From: Endomicrobium sp.
GTDB taxonomy: Bacteria > Elusimicrobiota > Endomicrobiia > Endomicrobiales > Endomicrobiaceae
Reading direction: 5' to 3'
DNA length: 5,993 nucleotides
Assembly (NCBI GenBank): GCA_031264895.1
Contig: JAISDI010000168.1
Coordinates: 1-5,993 of the forward strand
Made by a program: the position numbers and the translations under genes. Below are positions 1 through 3,400 of the stretch, piece after piece (position 1 is the stretch's first letter; every line of letters starts with the position of its first letter). The notes beneath the pieces were generated by a model that saw nothing but the letters and a program-made list of their open reading frames with translations, searched no databases and was not told the DNA's origin.

Positions 1-450
1 ATATTGAACATGAAAAATCCGAAACAGATAAAACCTTCCGTGCTTGTGCAGGAGATGGTGGAGAATGTAGCTAAAGCAGGCGTGATATTTACCAGAGATA
101 TTGACGGTTATCTTTCAATAGAAACCGTATACGGGCTTGGCGGAAATATGATGTCCGGAGATATGAATCCCGATCGTATAGCCGTAAGTTCTTCAGGAGA
201 CATATCATATGCCAGAGCAATAGATAATACGCAAAAGCTTGTAAGCCTTGATGGAGGAGGCACGGCTCTGGTAAGCCTTACCGAGACAGAACAAAAAAGC
301 AGAGTTTTGTCATCGGAAAACATGATCAAAAAGATGATGAGGATAGCTTATGATATAGAAAAAATGGAAGGTTATCCGGTGGACATAGAATTTGCGGTCG
401 ATGACAACAATATCATATATATCGTTCAGATAAGGCCTATAACCACTTTT
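1..450 (+). other. Protein domain: ATP-grasp (PPDK_N type) domain 1, C-terminal half only
   Basis: Residues 1-150 match the second half of the nucleotide-binding domain of PEP synthase, PPDK and rifampin phosphotransferase. The motifs appear in family order: VLVQEMV (14-20), AGVIFT (26-31), YGLGG followed by NPD (44-58), then GYPVDIEFA (124-132) and IVQIRPITT (141-149). Glu130, Gln143 and Arg145 sit where the family has its ATP/metal-binding Glu, Gln and Arg. The usual GLGE glutamate is Gly48 here. The front half, with the GGKG-type lysine and the VRSS-type arginine, is cut off by the window edge, so whether this copy is catalytically complete cannot be judged. Confidence 0.88.
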
Positions 451-3400
451 GTAAGCGACGATATAAATTTTAATACGGCGAAAACAGACGACATTGAAAA
501 TAAAAAAGTGTCGCAAAGGCTTGAAGAAAAGTTAAAAAATACTCTGATCGATAAACTGGTCAAGGATTTACGGTCAATATATGTTAAAACCGACGCCGTA
601 AATACCGCTCTTGAAGTTTTGTCCAAAATTTCGGATTCTTTGTCGCCTGCCGAGAAAGATAATATACTTTTTGAGCAGCTTAACGCTGTCTTTTCTTCAG
701 TAAAAAAAGAAAATGACAATATTATTCTCGCTATAGTTCCGCTTTCATTATTTGTTAACGACACGGTAACGGAAAACCCGCTTTTTATGAGCATTCTTGA
801 TTTTGTCGGCAATAATTATGATAAAAAATCTTTTAGTTTACAAAGAATGATGTACAGTATGTTTAAAATGGCATATCCGTTAAATTCCGGATATGCTTTA
901 AAAATAATAGAACGCATGTTTTCCGAAAGATTGATGGGCAATAAGGAGATACCTAATGAAATTAAAGAAACTATCAAAGACTATGACGACATTAAAAAAT
1001 ATTATCTTGCAATGGCTGACAAAGACATTGACGTGGATATGGCCGCCGTCGTAAGTAAATTTTCCGATTCTTTAAAAGCCGTTGAACTTCCTGCCGCTGA
1101 TGAAAAAATAAAATCTGAAGACGTTAAAGAAATTGATATTATCGAAAAAGTTATAAACCCTTCGACCTCTCCCATACTCCGGCATAAAACCAATTCATTG
1201 TTTTTATTGGCTTTGAAATATATGAAAAAAGAAGACGACAGGGGACTTCATATTTTTAACGCATTGCTTCCCGTATATAAAATGTTAGTTGAAAAAAACG
1301 AATATATCGAATTTAACGATTTATACGAGCTTTCGCAAGCCATGCAGTATCTTTATAAGGATGCCGAAAGTTTAAACGATTTAATATCGTTTATATTTTT
1401 TGCCAATGAGAAATTATCCGGCAGAAACGTCTATCTTTCAAAAAGAATTTCTGCTCTTTTATACGATATTGCCAAAAAAATGAGAAATGACATGTCAAAA
1501 ATTCCGGCAGAAAATCCGGATATGTATTTGTCAGTGTTAAAAAAACTTTCCGAAAATAATCCTTTGGCGGACGAAATACAATCGTCTATGCCTTATGATT
1601 TCGGATTCAACTCTGAAACTATTTCGATTATTCTGGAAGGTTCACGCAGAAACGGCCATAAATATTTTCCACGGAGAGGCTATGCCGAAGATAAAATAAA
1701 TATTACAGAAGAAACTGCATTGCTTCTTGTAAATAATATGGATGCGTTTGCTTTAGATGAAATTATTAAACAGTTATTTTACAGTGGGGACAAAGGCAAA
1801 AAAGCCGCTCTTCTTATTTTAGATAAGATCATTATTTTGGCAGAAAATGTTTCCGAAAGCAAAAAAAGACGCGCGGCAGCCGCCGATATTTTGGCTAAAT
1901 CGGTTTCCTCATTTTACGGCAGTCTTGAAGACGACGTAAAAGTCGGCTCTGAAAGAATAAATAATATTTTCAGGCAATTACAGATGAACGCCGAACTTAT
2001 CGATACGGACGCGTCCGTTGACCCGTTTGCAGATTCGGCCGTCAAATACTATGCGTTTTCAAATTTTATAAAGAAACTGCCTGCCGCCGTTTTGCGCGGG
2101 AAAAAGGTCAATTTAAATTCTCCGGTATATTTCTATTCCGACGGATATACGGAAGACGACAGAACGCGGCTGGCAATGACAAAAGAATTTGAAGTTTTAC
2201 AGGATATTTTAAAAACCAATGTGCTTGCTCTTAATATGCTTAATAACCTTTCCGTTAATTCTACGAAAAAAGAAGTCGGAAAAGTTTTATCGCTGGTTTC
2301 AAAAATGGCCGCAGGGCTTAAAGAAATAAACGCAAAAAGCGGCAATGACGCTTTGAAAGCCCTAGAAAATATCGGCAATGCCGTAGACAAGTACGGTTTT
2401 TCGCAAGAACATTTTCTTATTTCAGATTGGAACGATGCCAATATTGCCGGCATAACCTCAATAAACGCTCTCATAAACGCAGTTCATCAAACCGGCATAA
2501 ACTATTTTAGAAAAAATATTGCGGAGATAAAACAATCCAAAAAAGGCGGAATACTTTCCATGACCGCCGAGAAAGACGCAATAACTATATCGGCCTATGA
2601 TTTGTCGGATTCCGGCGCAGTTGACCAAAATATCAAAAAACTCATTTTAAAACTTGCTTCCGGAAAGATATCCGTTGACGATCTTATCTATAAGGATGAT
2701 CTTCTTGTATGGTCTACGCAGTTATATGCCCATAGCGTAGACATATTTTTCAATTTAGGAAAAGAAGACGGAGGAATATCCATAAATTATACCGAAGGTA
2801 CCGCAAATAAAGCTACTTTCGGGAATGCCAAGAGGCTTCAGTACTTTGCAAATGTTCTAAATGCTTTGGGTTTTAAAACGGAACTGAACCTGGCCAAAGA
2901 CGCGTCGGATCCTAAAGCCGACAGTTTGAAAGCCGTGTTAAATAAAGATACGGGCTTGAACCAATCAGCGGATTTGCCGGAAATAGCGTTTAAGGTCATT
3001 ATGCTTTTTAAATATTCAGTACATATGAATCATATGTTTAACGAAATGATAGAAAATCATTATGTGGAACGAAAAGCGTTTGATAAAGACATACTTCTCA
3101 AACTTGTGGAGAAATTTATGGCGGGCGAAATATGGTACAAATACGATTATGCAGACATGAATGCTTTTTTGAGCGAAGATGAAATGACCGAACGCCTGCC
3201 TTTCCCGGATTTCAAAACTACGGCGGATCTCCTAAACGGAATTTTAACGTACTTAGAGATTGCTCCTATAGAATATGAAGCCGGCATGAAAATCATAGAC
3301 ACAGTTTTTGTCGAAGAAAATTTTAATAAGCCGATAGAACGCGCGTTTATTGAAGGCAGAATCAAAATTGACGAAACCGGCGAGCTTGTTGCGGCAAAAG

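Noticed and set aside
10..12. ATG as the start codon of the gene
   Set aside because: It falls in the middle of an ATP-grasp domain. Starting there would lose the Lys and Arg ATP-binding motifs, the frame is open to the window edge, and there are too few upstream bases to show a ribosome binding site.
426..812. 128-codon open frame on the minus strand
   Set aside because: It is antisense to the continuous + strand gene, has a Ser/Phe/Leu-rich composition typical of shadow frames, and shows no domain or supporting context.
943..1054. AAGGAG (943-948) followed 8 bases later by an ATG (956) opening a 32-codon frame +2 ORF ending at TAA 1052-1054
   Set aside because: The Shine-Dalgarno-like site is well placed, but the reading frame is wrong for the main gene. 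The peptide has no recognisable features, and purine-rich motifs are expected by chance in a Lys/Glu-rich gene.
1538..1544. A-run (A AAA AAA) resembling a -1 ribosomal frameshift site; similar A7 runs near 703 and 1478
   Set aside because: The main frame stays open for thousands of bases on both sides, so no frameshift is needed to explain the protein. A-runs are expected from Lys-rich coding in AT-rich DNA.
2133..2474. 113-codon open frame on the minus strand
   Set aside because: It is a shadow of the spacer region of the main gene, with low-complexity Ser/Ala/Phe content and no recognisable product. The other minus-strand or out-of-frame ORFs of 63-79 codons were rejected for the same reasons.
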